Assembly (NCBI RefSeq): GCF_044454545.1
Contig: NZ_JBITDV010000001.1
Span: 620,001-684,000, forward strand
DNA: 64,000 nucleotides
DNA from: Cryptosporangium sp044454545
Lineage (GTDB): Bacteria; Actinomycetota; Actinomycetes; Mycobacteriales; Cryptosporangiaceae
Reading direction: 5' to 3'
Part shown: positions 26,602 through 34,013 of the stretch, one piece after another
Layout: each line of letters begins with the position of its first letter
Position numbering within the stretch: the stretch's first letter is position 1
Made by a program: the position numbers and the translations under genes
The notes under the pieces: model-generated
What the model saw: only the letters and a program-made list of their open reading frames with translations
The model's database searches: none
Told to the model about the DNA's origin: nothing

Positions 26602-26620
26602 CCGCCCGTCCCTCGGGCGG
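26602..26620 (+). terminator. Possible terminator after LuxR-type regulator
   Basis: Perfect 7-bp stem CCGCCCG / CGGGCGG with a 5-nt loop, 84 nt past the regulator stop. The rest of the gap 26519-26775 holds only a weaker palindrome at about 26529-26549 and the leader of the next gene. Confidence 0.4.
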
Positions 26621-26775
26621 CCAGTGTCCGGGCGGGCCGCCGCCCGGAAGGCCGCGCCGGTCTCCACGACGGCGTGCTCCCGTTCGACATTCCCGAGGGC
26701 GGAAACCCCCGTTCTCCGGCGGCGTCGAGGTGGGGGCCGGCTGAATCGTCGGGGGGCGTGCTTAGGGTTGCGGGT

Positions 26776-27612
26776 ATGAGCGATAGATCGCTGACCTTGC
26801 TGGCCGTGCACGCCCATCCCGACGACGAGGTGACCGGCAGCGGGGGGGTGCTCGCCCGGTATGCCGCCGAGGGCTTCACCACCGTGGTCGTCACGTGTAC
26901 CGACGGACGCTGCGGCGACGGGCCCGGCGGCGTCAAGCCGGGCGAGCCGGGCCACGACCCCGACGCGGTGGCCGCCACCCGGCGGGCCGAGCTCGACGCG
27001 AGCTGCGCCACGCTGAAGGTCACGCACCTGGAAATGCTCGGCTACCACGATTCCGGGATGATGGGCTGGCCCACGAACGATGCTCCGGGCTCGTTCTGGA
27101 CCACGCCCGTCCCCGAGGCCGCGGCCCGGCTCGCCGACCTGATGCGCCGCTACCGGCCCGACGTCGTCCTCACCTACGACGAGATCGGCGGCTACGGCCA
27201 CCCCGACCACATCCAGGTCCACCGCGTCACGATGGCGGCGGTCGACCTGCTCGACGAGCCGCCGGCGAAGGTCTACTGGAGCACGGTTCCGAGGTCGTGG
27301 ATGGACGACATGGCCGCGCGGATGCGTGAGCTCGGCCTGCAGTGGGACGAGCCCGAGCTGTCGGTGGACGGCTCCCCCCGCCCGATGGGTCTGCCCGACG
27401 ACGAGATCTCGACCTGGGTCGACACCGGCGATTTCGCCGATCAGAAGTACGACGCGCTGGCCGCGCACGCCAGCCAGAGCGACGGGGCCTTCTTCCTCGA
27501 CATGGGTAAGGAACGGTTCGGCACGCTGATGCGCATGGAGACGTACGTGCGCGTCCGCGACTCGACCGGCGCGCCGCTGCCGGAGGACGACCTGTTCGCG
27601 GGCCTGCGCTGA
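26776..27612 (+). CDS. PIG-L deacetylase, mycothiol amidase-like (Mca/MshB family)
   Basis: A 278-residue zinc hydrolase of the LmbE/PIG-L family. The zinc site is AHPDDE (residues 12-17) with the third histidine in GYGHPDHIQVHR, and the DSG loop in GYHDSGMMGW is family-typical. In actinobacteria its closest relatives remove the acyl group from mycothiol conjugates (Mca) or from GlcNAc-inositol (MshB); the length, near 280, and the CTDGRCGDG insertion leave the exact role open. ATG 26776 has only a weak ribosome site. The TTG of the MFS gene follows 14 nt after its stop, so they may be co-transcribed: detoxify, then export. Confidence 0.88.
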   Translation: MSDRSLTLLAVHAHPDDEVTGSGGVLARYAAEGFTTVVVTCTDGRCGDGPGGVKPGEPGHDPDAVAATRRAELDASCATLKVTHLEMLGYHDSGMMGWPTNDAPGSFWTTPVPEAAARLADLMRRYRPDVVLTYDEIGGYGHPDHIQVHRVTMAAVDLLDEPPAKVYWSTVPRSWMDDMAARMRELGLQWDEPELSVDGSPRPMGLPDDEISTWVDTGDFADQKYDALAAHASQSDGAFFLDMGKERFGTLMRMETYVRVRDSTGAPLPEDDLFAGLR

Positions 27613-27626
27613 CCACGAGCGAGCTG

Positions 27627-28865
27627 TTGCGACCGGGGCTGTGGCGCCGGCCCGGGCTGTGGCGCCGGCCGGCCCCGGCCGTGCTGATGGCTGCCTGGGG
27701 CGGCAACCACTACTCGCCGCTGCTGCTGTTGTACCGGGAGGTCGACGGGTACAGCGCGGTCGAGGTCAACGCGTTCTTCGCGTTCTACGTGCTCGGGCTG
27801 GTGCCGGGGTTCCTGTTCGCCGGGCCGCTGGCCGACCGGTACGGGCGGCGCCGGCTGGTGGTGGCGGCGCTGCTGCTCGGCATCGCCGGCAGCGTGGTGC
27901 TGGCCGCCGGCAGCGCGACCGTCGCCTGGATGTGCGCGGGACGGCTGATCAGCGGGGTCAGCGTCGCGATGGCGATGGTCGCCGGCACGAGCTGGATCAA
28001 GGAGTTGTCGCAGCACGACGCCGGCCCGTCGGCGCGGGCACGCCGGGCCTCGTTGACGCTGACCGCGGGGTTCGGGCTCGGCGCCGGAGTCTCGGGGGTG
28101 CTGGCGCAGTGGGGCCCGGCCCCCACGGTGCTGCCGTACGTCTTGCAGATCGGTCTCTCGCTGGCCGCGCTGCCGTCGCTGCTGCGCGCACCGGAGACGC
28201 GGCCGGGCCCCGCGGGGCAGCCGGACCAGGCAGGGCAGCCGGACCAGGCAGGGCAGCCGCGGTCGTGGTGGGCAGACCTAGGGGTGCCCCCGGCCGGCCG
28301 GCGGCGGTTCTGGCTCGTGGTGGTGCCGCTGGCGCCCTGGGTGTTCGCGGCGCCGTCGCTGGCGTTCGTCGTGGCCCCGGCGCTGGTGGCGGACCGTATC
28401 TCGGCGGCGCGGATCGGGTTCGCGGCCCTGCTCGCGGTGCTCACGCTGTGTACCGGAGCCGGTGTGCAGCCGTTCGTGCCGTGGATCGGCCGGGTGACCC
28501 GGGGGCGGGCGGCCGTGGCCGGGCTGGGCGCGGTCGCGGCCGGGTGCGCGGTGCTCGCGGTCGACGCCCGGGTGCAGTCGCCGGTGCTGGCGGTCGCCGA
28601 CACGGTGCTGTTCGGCGCGGGATACGGGGTGTGCATCGTGTGCGGGCTGGTGGAGGTGCAGGCGATGGCGGCCCCGGCCGGACTGGCCGGCCTCACCGGC
28701 GTCTACTACTCGCTCACCTACATCGGTTTCACGGTCCCGGTGATCCTCGCCGGGCTGGCCCACCACACGTCCTACGCCACGCTGCTGGCCGCCCTCGCGG
28801 TCCTCTCCGCCACGTGCGCCGGCGTGGTCGCCACCGGCCTGCGCGCCCGTCCGGCACCGGCCTGA
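27627..28865 (+). CDS. MFS transporter (12 TM)
   Basis: A 412-residue MFS permease with the loop motif GPLADRYGRRRLV (about residues 68-80) and about 12 helices. The start is uncertain: TTG 27627 gives an N-terminus with a duplicated PGLWRR unit; a GTG at about 27680 would skip it. A second tandem repeat encodes GQPDQA in the central cytoplasmic loop (residues about 197-211). A third repeat begins right at the stop codon. It follows the PIG-L gene by 14 nt. Substrate unknown. Confidence 0.85.
   Translation: MRPGLWRRPGLWRRPAPAVLMAAWGGNHYSPLLLLYREVDGYSAVEVNAFFAFYVLGLVPGFLFAGPLADRYGRRRLVVAALLLGIAGSVVLAAGSATVAWMCAGRLISGVSVAMAMVAGTSWIKELSQHDAGPSARARRASLTLTAGFGLGAGVSGVLAQWGPAPTVLPYVLQIGLSLAALPSLLRAPETRPGPAGQPDQAGQPDQAGQPRSWWADLGVPPAGRRRFWLVVVPLAPWVFAAPSLAFVVAPALVADRISAARIGFAALLAVLTLCTGAGVQPFVPWIGRVTRGRAAVAGLGAVAAGCAVLAVDARVQSPVLAVADTVLFGAGYGVCIVCGLVEVQAMAAPAGLAGLTGVYYSLTYIGFTVPVILAGLAHHTSYATLLAALAVLSATCAGVVATGLRARPAPA
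27636..27671 (+). repeat. 18-nt direct repeat, 2 copies, at start of MFS gene
   Basis: Two 18-nt units (27636-27653, 27654-27671) with 17 of 18 bases identical, coding PGLWRR twice. It sits in the N-terminal tail before TM1. Confidence 0.8.
28215..28259 (+). repeat. 18-nt tandem repeat, 2.5 copies, in MFS loop
   Basis: Two identical 18-nt units (28215-28232, 28233-28250) and a 9-nt partial, encoding GQPDQA in the central loop between the two halves of the transporter. Confidence 0.85.
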
Positions 28866-28980
28866 CCGCGACGGCCCAGACCGCGAGGGCCCAGACCGCG
28901 AGGGCCCAGACCGCGAGGGCCCAGACCGGGACGCGCTGACCGGGACGGCCCTGACCGCGACGGCCCCAACCGCGACGGCT
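28861..28980. repeat. 15-nt tandem repeat, 8 units, intergenic
   Basis: Exactly eight 15-nt units fill the space between two convergent MFS genes, covering the stop codon of the first (28863-28865) and ending at the stop of the second (28979-28981). Units 2, 3 and 4 are identical (CCAGACCGCGAGGGC); the others differ at one to four positions. No strong hairpin is present, so it is not an ordinary terminator. Confidence 0.85.
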
Positions 28981-30178
28981 AGGTAGCGGGCACCGGCTCC
29001 GGGGGTGCCTCGGCCGGGAGCCGCCGGGGGAACGCGGTCGCCGACGCCCGGACCACGACCAGGGCCGCGACCGCCAGCACCGCGGCCAGCAGGGGCAGGG
29101 CGCCGAGCCAACCGGCCCGGACGAAGCGTTCGCCCAGCAGCGAGCCGGCGCCGATCCCGATCTGGAACGCGACGACGTACACCGCCGACGCCGCGTCCGC
29201 CGCCTGCGGGGCCACCCGCAGGATCGCCGCCTGCAGGATCACCGGCGTCGCGGTCATCGCCCCGCCCCAGGCCAGCACCGCCACCACGGTCGGCACCGTC
29301 CCCAGCACCGGCACCAGCAGCGCCAGCGCGACCACCATGATCGCGATCAGCAGGATCAGCAGCCCTCCCGGCCGCCGGTCCACCCACCGCCCGATGAACC
29401 AGTTCCCGACCAGCCCGGCCGCCCCGAAGCCGAGCAGCAGCGCGCTCAGCCCGGCGCCCTCGAGGCCCGCGTCCCGCCGCACCAGCGGCGCCAGGTACGT
29501 GTAGGCCGCGAACAGCCCGATCATCAGCACCGCGGTCGTGACGCACACCGCCGCCACCCCCCGGTTGCGCAGGACGCCCACCGCGTCGCGCAGGGTCGCC
29601 CCGATGCCCGCCGACACGTGGTCGGCGGCCAGGCGTGGCAGCACCACGAGCAGGGCCGCGACGCACCCGGCCCCGAGGATCGCCAGCACTGCCAGCACGA
29701 CCCGCCATCCGAGCCACTGCCCCAGCGCCGTCCCCAGCGGCACCCCGAGCACGATCGCCAGCGAGTTGCCGAAGAACACCAGCGCGATCGCCTTCCCGCC
29801 CTGCGACGGCGGCACCAGCCGCGCCGCGATCGGCCCGATCGTCGCCCAGAACACCCCGTGCGCCAGCGCGCAGAGCAGCCGCGACACGATCAGCACGCCG
29901 AACGTCGGCGCCAGCGCGGCCGCGAACTGCGAGATCGCGAACAGCGCGACGGTCACCGCGATCAGCCCGCGCCGCGGGAACCGCATCGTGAGCGCGGTCA
30001 GCGGGATCGACGTCAGCCCGGCCACGGCCGCGTAACTCGTGACCAGCAGCCCGACCGCGGCCTCGTCGACCGAGAGCCCGTGGGCGATCTCCGGCAACAA
30101 CCCGATCGGGATCGTCTCCGCGGTGACGTAGACGAACGTGGACGCGCCGAGCGCGGCCAAAGCGGCACGATGAGTCAC
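28979..30178 (-). CDS. MFS transporter (12 TM, AraJ/sugar-efflux-like)
   Basis: A 399-residue 12-helix permease of the DHA1 type: it begins with a short N-terminus (ALGASTFVYVTAETIPIGLLPEIAHGL), has motif RFPRRGL between TM2 and TM3, and a motif C-like FGNSLAIVLGVPLGTALGQ. Such proteins export arabinose, chloramphenicol or nucleosides. GTG 30178 is the start; the frame continuing upstream is antisense to the ROK gene. Divergent from ROK with 46 nt between, including a CTCGG/CCGAG palindrome, so the ROK protein is the likely regulator. Confidence 0.9.
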   Translation of the reverse strand: MTHRAALAALGASTFVYVTAETIPIGLLPEIAHGLSVDEAAVGLLVTSYAAVAGLTSIPLTALTMRFPRRGLIAVTVALFAISQFAAALAPTFGVLIVSRLLCALAHGVFWATIGPIAARLVPPSQGGKAIALVFFGNSLAIVLGVPLGTALGQWLGWRVVLAVLAILGAGCVAALLVVLPRLAADHVSAGIGATLRDAVGVLRNRGVAAVCVTTAVLMIGLFAAYTYLAPLVRRDAGLEGAGLSALLLGFGAAGLVGNWFIGRWVDRRPGGLLILLIAIMVVALALLVPVLGTVPTVVAVLAWGGAMTATPVILQAAILRVAPQAADAASAVYVVAFQIGIGAGSLLGERFVRAGWLGALPLLAAVLAVAALVVVRASATAFPRRLPAEAPPEPVPAT

Positions 30179-30192
30179 CGGATCAGAATAAG

Positions 30193-30205
30193 CTCGGCGA
30201 CCGAG
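30193..30205. promoter_or_regulatory. Candidate ROK operator
   Basis: CTCGG-cga-CCGAG inverted repeat in the AT-richer 46-nt gap between the divergent MFS and ROK genes. Confidence 0.4.
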
Positions 30206-30224
30206 TAAAAGAAGGGACGCCGGT

Positions 30225-31325
30225 GTGACAACCCGCTCGGTCCAGCTCCTGTCGCTGGTCCACGCCCGCCCGGGCCTGACCAGGGCCGAGGCCGCCCGGC
30301 TGCTCGGCGTCGGCACCGGGGCAGTCACCGAGCTGGTCGGGCGTCTCACCGCGGCCGGTCTCCTGTCCGAGGGCCCGGCCGCTCCGAGCGGCGCACGCGG
30401 ACGGCCGACGACCACGTTGCTCCCGCACCCGGCCGGTCCGCTGGTCGCGGCCGCGTCGATCACCCACGAGACCTGGCAGGTGGACGCCGTCGAGCTGGGC
30501 GGCGGTGTGGTCGGCTCGCTCGGCGGCGCACACCGCGGGGGTGATCCCGCCGCCGTGCTCGGAGCGGTCGCGACAGCGATCCGGCAGCTCCCGCGCATCC
30601 GCGGGGTCGGCGTCGCGGTCACCGGGCCGGTCTCGCGCGACCATCGGGTCGACTCCCCCGCGCTCGGCTGGCACGACGTCGACCTCACGCCGCTGGGCAC
30701 GGGGGCCGACGTGTTCGTCGCCGGGAACGACGCGATGCTGGCCGCGGCGGCGGAGTCCGGGCGGGGCGCGGCGGCCGAGGCGTCGATCGCGCTGCACGTG
30801 CGGGTCGCGGCCGGTCTGGGGGGCGGGATCGTCGCCGGCGGGCGGATCGTCACCGGTGCGCTCGGGGCCGCGGGTGAGTTCGGCCACATGCCGTTCGGCG
30901 ACCCGTCGCTGCGGTGCCCGTGCGGCGCGTCCGGCTGCTGGGGCAACGGCGTGGACGGGAACGCGCTCGCGCGCCTGCTCGGACGCCCGGCACCGCCGGA
31001 TCCGATCGCCTACGCGCGGCGGGTCATCGCGTCCGGAGCTCCGGCGGAGCGCCACGCCGTGCGGACGGCCGCGGCGGCGCTCGGGCGCGGCATCGCCGGG
31101 CTGGTCAACGGGCTGGATCCAGACCTGGTGACGGTCGGCGGGCTCGGCGTCGAGCTGCTCGGCGCCGCGCCGGACGCGGTCGAGGCCGCTTACCGCGACG
31201 GTCTGATGACGTTCCGGCGCCGGAGCGCCCCGCCGGTGGTCGCGGCGGCACTCGGCGACGACGGTCCGATCGTCGGAGCGGCCGGCGAGGCCTGGGCCGC
31301 GCTCATCGACGCGCAGACCGGTTAA
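30225..31325 (+). CDS. ROK-family transcriptional regulator
   Basis: A 366-residue protein with an N-terminal winged helix (LTRAEAARLLGVGTGAVTELVGRLTAAGLL, about residues 18-47) and a sugar-kinase-like ROK domain. The ROK zinc-type signature is present as GEFGHMPFGDPSLRCPCGASGCWGN, with its cysteines and histidine. GTG 30225 follows AAGGGA. It would bind a sugar or sugar phosphate and control the divergent MFS gene. The stop codon shares bases with the convergent STAS gene (TTAA at 31322-31325). Confidence 0.92.
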   Translation: MTTRSVQLLSLVHARPGLTRAEAARLLGVGTGAVTELVGRLTAAGLLSEGPAAPSGARGRPTTTLLPHPAGPLVAAASITHETWQVDAVELGGGVVGSLGGAHRGGDPAAVLGAVATAIRQLPRIRGVGVAVTGPVSRDHRVDSPALGWHDVDLTPLGTGADVFVAGNDAMLAAAAESGRGAAAEASIALHVRVAAGLGGGIVAGGRIVTGALGAAGEFGHMPFGDPSLRCPCGASGCWGNGVDGNALARLLGRPAPPDPIAYARRVIASGAPAERHAVRTAAAALGRGIAGLVNGLDPDLVTVGGLGVELLGAAPDAVEAAYRDGLMTFRRRSAPPVVAAALGDDGPIVGAAGEAWAALIDAQTG

Positions 31326-31696
31326 GAGGCGGCCGACGGCCGCTCGCCGGTGTGCGGCGCGGTCTCCCCCTCCGGCGACACCTCGAAGATCCGGTCGAGG
31401 CCGGTCAGCGTCATCGGACGCCGGACGGCGTTCGGCGGCGCCACGACCCGCAGCCAGCCTCCGCGCTCGACCGCCTGCTGATGGAGCCCGACCAGCCGGC
31501 CGAGGCTGGTGGAGTCCACGAACGTCAGCGCGGCCGCGTCCACGATGACGTTGCGGTAACCGTCGTCGAGCGCGGTGTGCAGCTCGTCCAGCAGGGTTTC
31601 GTCGGCAAGGGCGGTCCAGTCGCCGGCGACCTTCGCGGTGACCGTCTGACCGTCGGAATGCCGATGCACGTCGTGGGTCAACGAGTCCTCGGTCAT
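31322..31696 (-). CDS. STAS-domain anti-anti-sigma factor
   Basis: A 124-residue STAS protein. The core VTAKVAGDWTALADETLLDELHTAL and NVIVDAAALTFVDSTSLGRLVGLHQQAVERGG carries the phosphorylatable-serine loop (DSTSLG), as in SpoIIAA/RsbV. It would bind an anti-sigma kinase and free a stress sigma factor. ATG 31696 is chosen; a TTG at 31729 is in frame. A GTTTGAATTG element identical to part of the catalase promoter lies just upstream, hinting at the same sigma factor. No partner kinase is in the window. Confidence 0.88.
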   Translation of the reverse strand: MTEDSLTHDVHRHSDGQTVTAKVAGDWTALADETLLDELHTALDDGYRNVIVDAAALTFVDSTSLGRLVGLHQQAVERGGWLRVVAPPNAVRRPMTLTGLDRIFEVSPEGETAPHTGERPSAAS

Positions 31697-31707
31697 GGCA
31701 CATCCAT

Positions 31708-31731
31708 CGCCCCGGAGGGGGCAATTCAAAC
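31708..31731 (-). promoter_or_regulatory. Possible sigma-B-like promoter of STAS gene
   Basis: Minus strand GTTT (31728-31731), 14-nt spacer, GGGGCG. The -35 region and its next six bases are identical to the catalase promoter, but the -10 is poor. Confidence 0.25.
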
Positions 31732-31750
31732 GTCCGGCGGCGGTCGCCCG

Positions 31751-33253
31751 CTAACCGGCCGCGGCGTGGCGGACGGCCAGTGACGCGAACACCATCGCGG
31801 TGCCGAGCGGGACGCCGGGCGCCGGGTACACCGGCCCGACGACGCTGGCCGAGGTGTTGCCGCTCGCGTACAGCCCGTCGATCGCCGAGCCGTCGGCCCG
31901 CAGCACCCGGGCGTGCACGTCGGTGACCAGCCCGCCCTTCGTGCCCAGGTCGGAAAGCACGAACGTGGCCGCGGTGAACGGCGGCGACCCGATCGGCAGC
32001 AGCGTCGGCCCGCCGGTGAAGAACGTGTCGTACTCGTCCGCGTCCCGCCCGAAGTCCGCGTCGGCACCCTCGGCGGCGAAACCGTTGAACCGCGCGACGG
32101 TCTCGCCCAGCACGGCGGCGTCGACGCCCATCGCCGCGGCGAGGTCGTCGAGCGTGTCGGCGCGGACCCAGGTACCGGCCTCCAGGTGCGCCGCCGCGTC
32201 CCCCTCGGGCATCGCGATCATCGGCAGGCGTCCGCCTTCGCGGTCGTCGAACACGAACCAGGACGGGACCCGCTCCGGCGCCTGGGCCATCGTGCGGCCG
32301 AAGCGGTCGTAGGGCAGGCACTCGTTCGCGTAGCGGCGTCCGGTCGCGTCGACCATCAGCCCGCTCCGGACGCCGAGCGCGAACGAACCGCGGCCGTCGG
32401 TCTGGAGCGGGCCAGGGCAGAACCAGCCCTGGTCGAGCAGTGCGGTCGCGGCGCCGAGCTCCTGGGCGGCCAGGATCGGCTCGCCGGTGTTCGTGCCGCT
32501 GGGGGCCATCGTCCAGGCGGCCTCCCCCGGGACCCCGTTCCGGCTGCGCAGCGGCTGGTCACCCTCGAAGCCGCCGGACGCGAGCAGCACCCCGCGGCGC
32601 GCACGGAGCTCCACCGGGCCGTCGGCGGTGCCGGCCCGGACCCCCGTCACCCGGTCGCGGGAGGTGAGCAGCCCGGTCACCCGGTGCCCGGTCCGGACCG
32701 TGCCGCCGTCGCGGAACACCATCGCCAGCAGCCGCGCGACCAGCGCCTGCCCGCCGGTGAGCGTCCGGCGTCCGGCCAGGCCCTGCCGGTCCTGCTCCAG
32801 CGGCGGCCGGACCAGCGCCGCGACCTCCGGCACCACGGCGTCCCGGCGGATCTTCACCGGCTGGATCGACCGGCCCATCGGCACCCGGCCCGGCGCGTCG
32901 AAGTACTCCGGGAACGCCAGCCACTCGAACTCGAAGCCCGGATCGTCCTCCAGTTCTGCAACCAGTTCCGGGGCGTGCGTGAGGAACGCCTCGATGCGCT
33001 CCTTGTCGGGGTCGTCGAGCAGGCCCGCGAGGTAGCGGCGGGCCGACTCGGTCGAGTCGGCGTTGCCGGCCCGCTGCTGCACCGCGCTACCGGGAAGCCA
33101 GCACGCACCGCCGGAATACGCCGACGTGCCTCCGCACCGGTCCGTTTTCTCCAGGACCACGACCGAGAGCCCGGCCTTCGCGGCCAGTGCCGCACCGGTC
33201 AGCGCTCCCCCGCCGGAGCCCACCACGATGAGGTCGAACGTGTCGTCGGTCAC
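31751..33253 (-). CDS. KstD-like FAD-dependent 3-ketosteroid dehydrogenase
   Basis: A 500-residue FAD_binding_2 flavoenzyme. FAD site VVGSGGGALTGAALAAKAGLSVVVLEKTD at the N-terminus, then GGTSAYSGGACWLPGS, FPEYFDAPGRVPMGRSIQP and the C-terminal GLYASGNTSASVVGPVYPAPGVPLGTAM, which carries the tyrosine and glycine seen in 3-ketosteroid delta1-dehydrogenases. It would desaturate ring A of a 3-oxosteroid. GTG 33253 is the start; the frame extends upstream without family sequence. A perfect KstR-type box lies 9-22 nt before it. Being a paralogue of KstD with another ring or CoA-steroid substrate is possible. Confidence 0.88.
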   Translation of the reverse strand: MTDDTFDLIVVGSGGGALTGAALAAKAGLSVVVLEKTDRCGGTSAYSGGACWLPGSAVQQRAGNADSTESARRYLAGLLDDPDKERIEAFLTHAPELVAELEDDPGFEFEWLAFPEYFDAPGRVPMGRSIQPVKIRRDAVVPEVAALVRPPLEQDRQGLAGRRTLTGGQALVARLLAMVFRDGGTVRTGHRVTGLLTSRDRVTGVRAGTADGPVELRARRGVLLASGGFEGDQPLRSRNGVPGEAAWTMAPSGTNTGEPILAAQELGAATALLDQGWFCPGPLQTDGRGSFALGVRSGLMVDATGRRYANECLPYDRFGRTMAQAPERVPSWFVFDDREGGRLPMIAMPEGDAAAHLEAGTWVRADTLDDLAAAMGVDAAVLGETVARFNGFAAEGADADFGRDADEYDTFFTGGPTLLPIGSPPFTAATFVLSDLGTKGGLVTDVHARVLRADGSAIDGLYASGNTSASVVGPVYPAPGVPLGTAMVFASLAVRHAAAG

Positions 33254-33261
33254 GCCGGAAC

Positions 33262-33275
33262 TGTAACGCGTTCTA
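33262..33275 (-). promoter_or_regulatory. KstR-type operator before kstD-like gene
   Basis: TGTAACGCGTTCTA fits the published KstR consensus TnnAACnnGTTnnA at every defined position, with a perfect AACGCGTT core. It ends 9 nt before the GTG of the KstD-like gene, where a bound repressor would block transcription. Confidence 0.7.
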
Positions 33276-33306
33276 GGTATCCGCGCGGGTGCCGGCGGCG
33301 AGCGGG

Positions 33307-33585
33307 TCACCGGCAGTTGGATAAGTTTCCGTCGAGGAAGTGCTCCGAGAGGTCCGGGCGCGCGGTCAGTACCGCGAGCGTCGTCAAGGCCCGGAACAAG
33401 GCGATCGCTTCGGGGGTGAGACCCTCGCACGCCTCCTTCCGCGCCGAGGCCAGCCCGTCGAAGCGGGCGTTACGGCGCGCCTGATCGAACGCCTCGTGGA
33501 ACCCCTCGGCCCGCCGGACCACTTCCAGGGTTGTCGCGTAATCCATCACGGGAGGACAGAGCGCGCTCCTCGCCCCCTGATACAT
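33307..33585 (-). CDS. Small hypothetical protein
   Basis: A 92-residue frame (79 residues if ATG 33546 is used) with GC-rich third codon positions like real genes nearby, but no family I recognise. It is mostly helical and charged (VVRRAEGFHEAFDQARRNARFDGLASARKEACEG, then LTPEAIALFRALTTLAVL). ATG 33585 has AAGGG just upstream. It lies between the KstD-like gene and a divergent PadR gene, sharing the AT-rich promoter region 33586-33650 with several CTAG elements. It could be a target of the PadR protein; that is speculation. Confidence 0.5.
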   Translation of the reverse strand: MYQGARSALCPPVMDYATTLEVVRRAEGFHEAFDQARRNARFDGLASARKEACEGLTPEAIALFRALTTLAVLTARPDLSEHFLDGNLSNCR

Positions 33586-33650
33586 CGCCCTTGATACCTA
33601 GAGCTACTATCCCTAGCACTGCAATGTATAGAGGTTCTAGGGGAGGTTGG

Positions 33651-34013
33651 ATGCGCATCACGAAAGACCTGGTCGCGGCGTCGGCGACGCCGCTGGTCCT
33701 GGGCATCCTCGCCGACGGTGACAGCTACGGGTACGCGATCCTGAAGCAGGTCAACGAGCTGTCCGGCGGCGAGATCGAATGGACCGACGGGCTGCTCTAC
33801 CCGTTGCTGCACCGGCTCGAGCGCGTGGGCCACGTGGAGTCGGCCTGGGAGACACCGCCGGGCGGACGCCGCCGGAAGTACTACCGGATCACCGGACAGG
33901 GCCGGGCCGAATTCGCCGAACAGCGTCGGCAGTGGGCCACGGTCGTCGAAACGCTCCGCGGGGTGTGGGAGATCAATCCGCTCCCCCGGCCCGCCTGGGG
34001 GGCAGGACTGTGA
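33651..34013 (+). CDS. PadR-family regulator
   Basis: A 120-residue PadR-type winged helix: ATPLVLGILADGDSYGYAILKQVNELSGGEIEWTDGLLYPLLHRLERVGHVESAWETPPGGRRRKYYRITGQG contains all helices plus the YYRIT wing strand. ATG 33651 follows GGAGG. GTG of the next gene overlaps its stop (GTGA), so the two are coupled. Such PadR genes repress their own promoter and the membrane protein beside them; membrane stress or drugs usually relieve it. Confidence 0.92.
   Translation: MRITKDLVAASATPLVLGILADGDSYGYAILKQVNELSGGEIEWTDGLLYPLLHRLERVGHVESAWETPPGGRRRKYYRITGQGRAEFAEQRRQWATVVETLRGVWEINPLPRPAWGAGL

Noticed and set aside
28861..28980. Possible CRISPR or terminator
   Set aside because: Directly adjoining 15-nt units without spacers; no stable hairpin of terminator type.
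33340..33594. Plus-strand 84-residue frame opposite the small hypothetical gene
   Set aside because: Shadow of the minus-strand frame, which has the better codon pattern and ribosome site.
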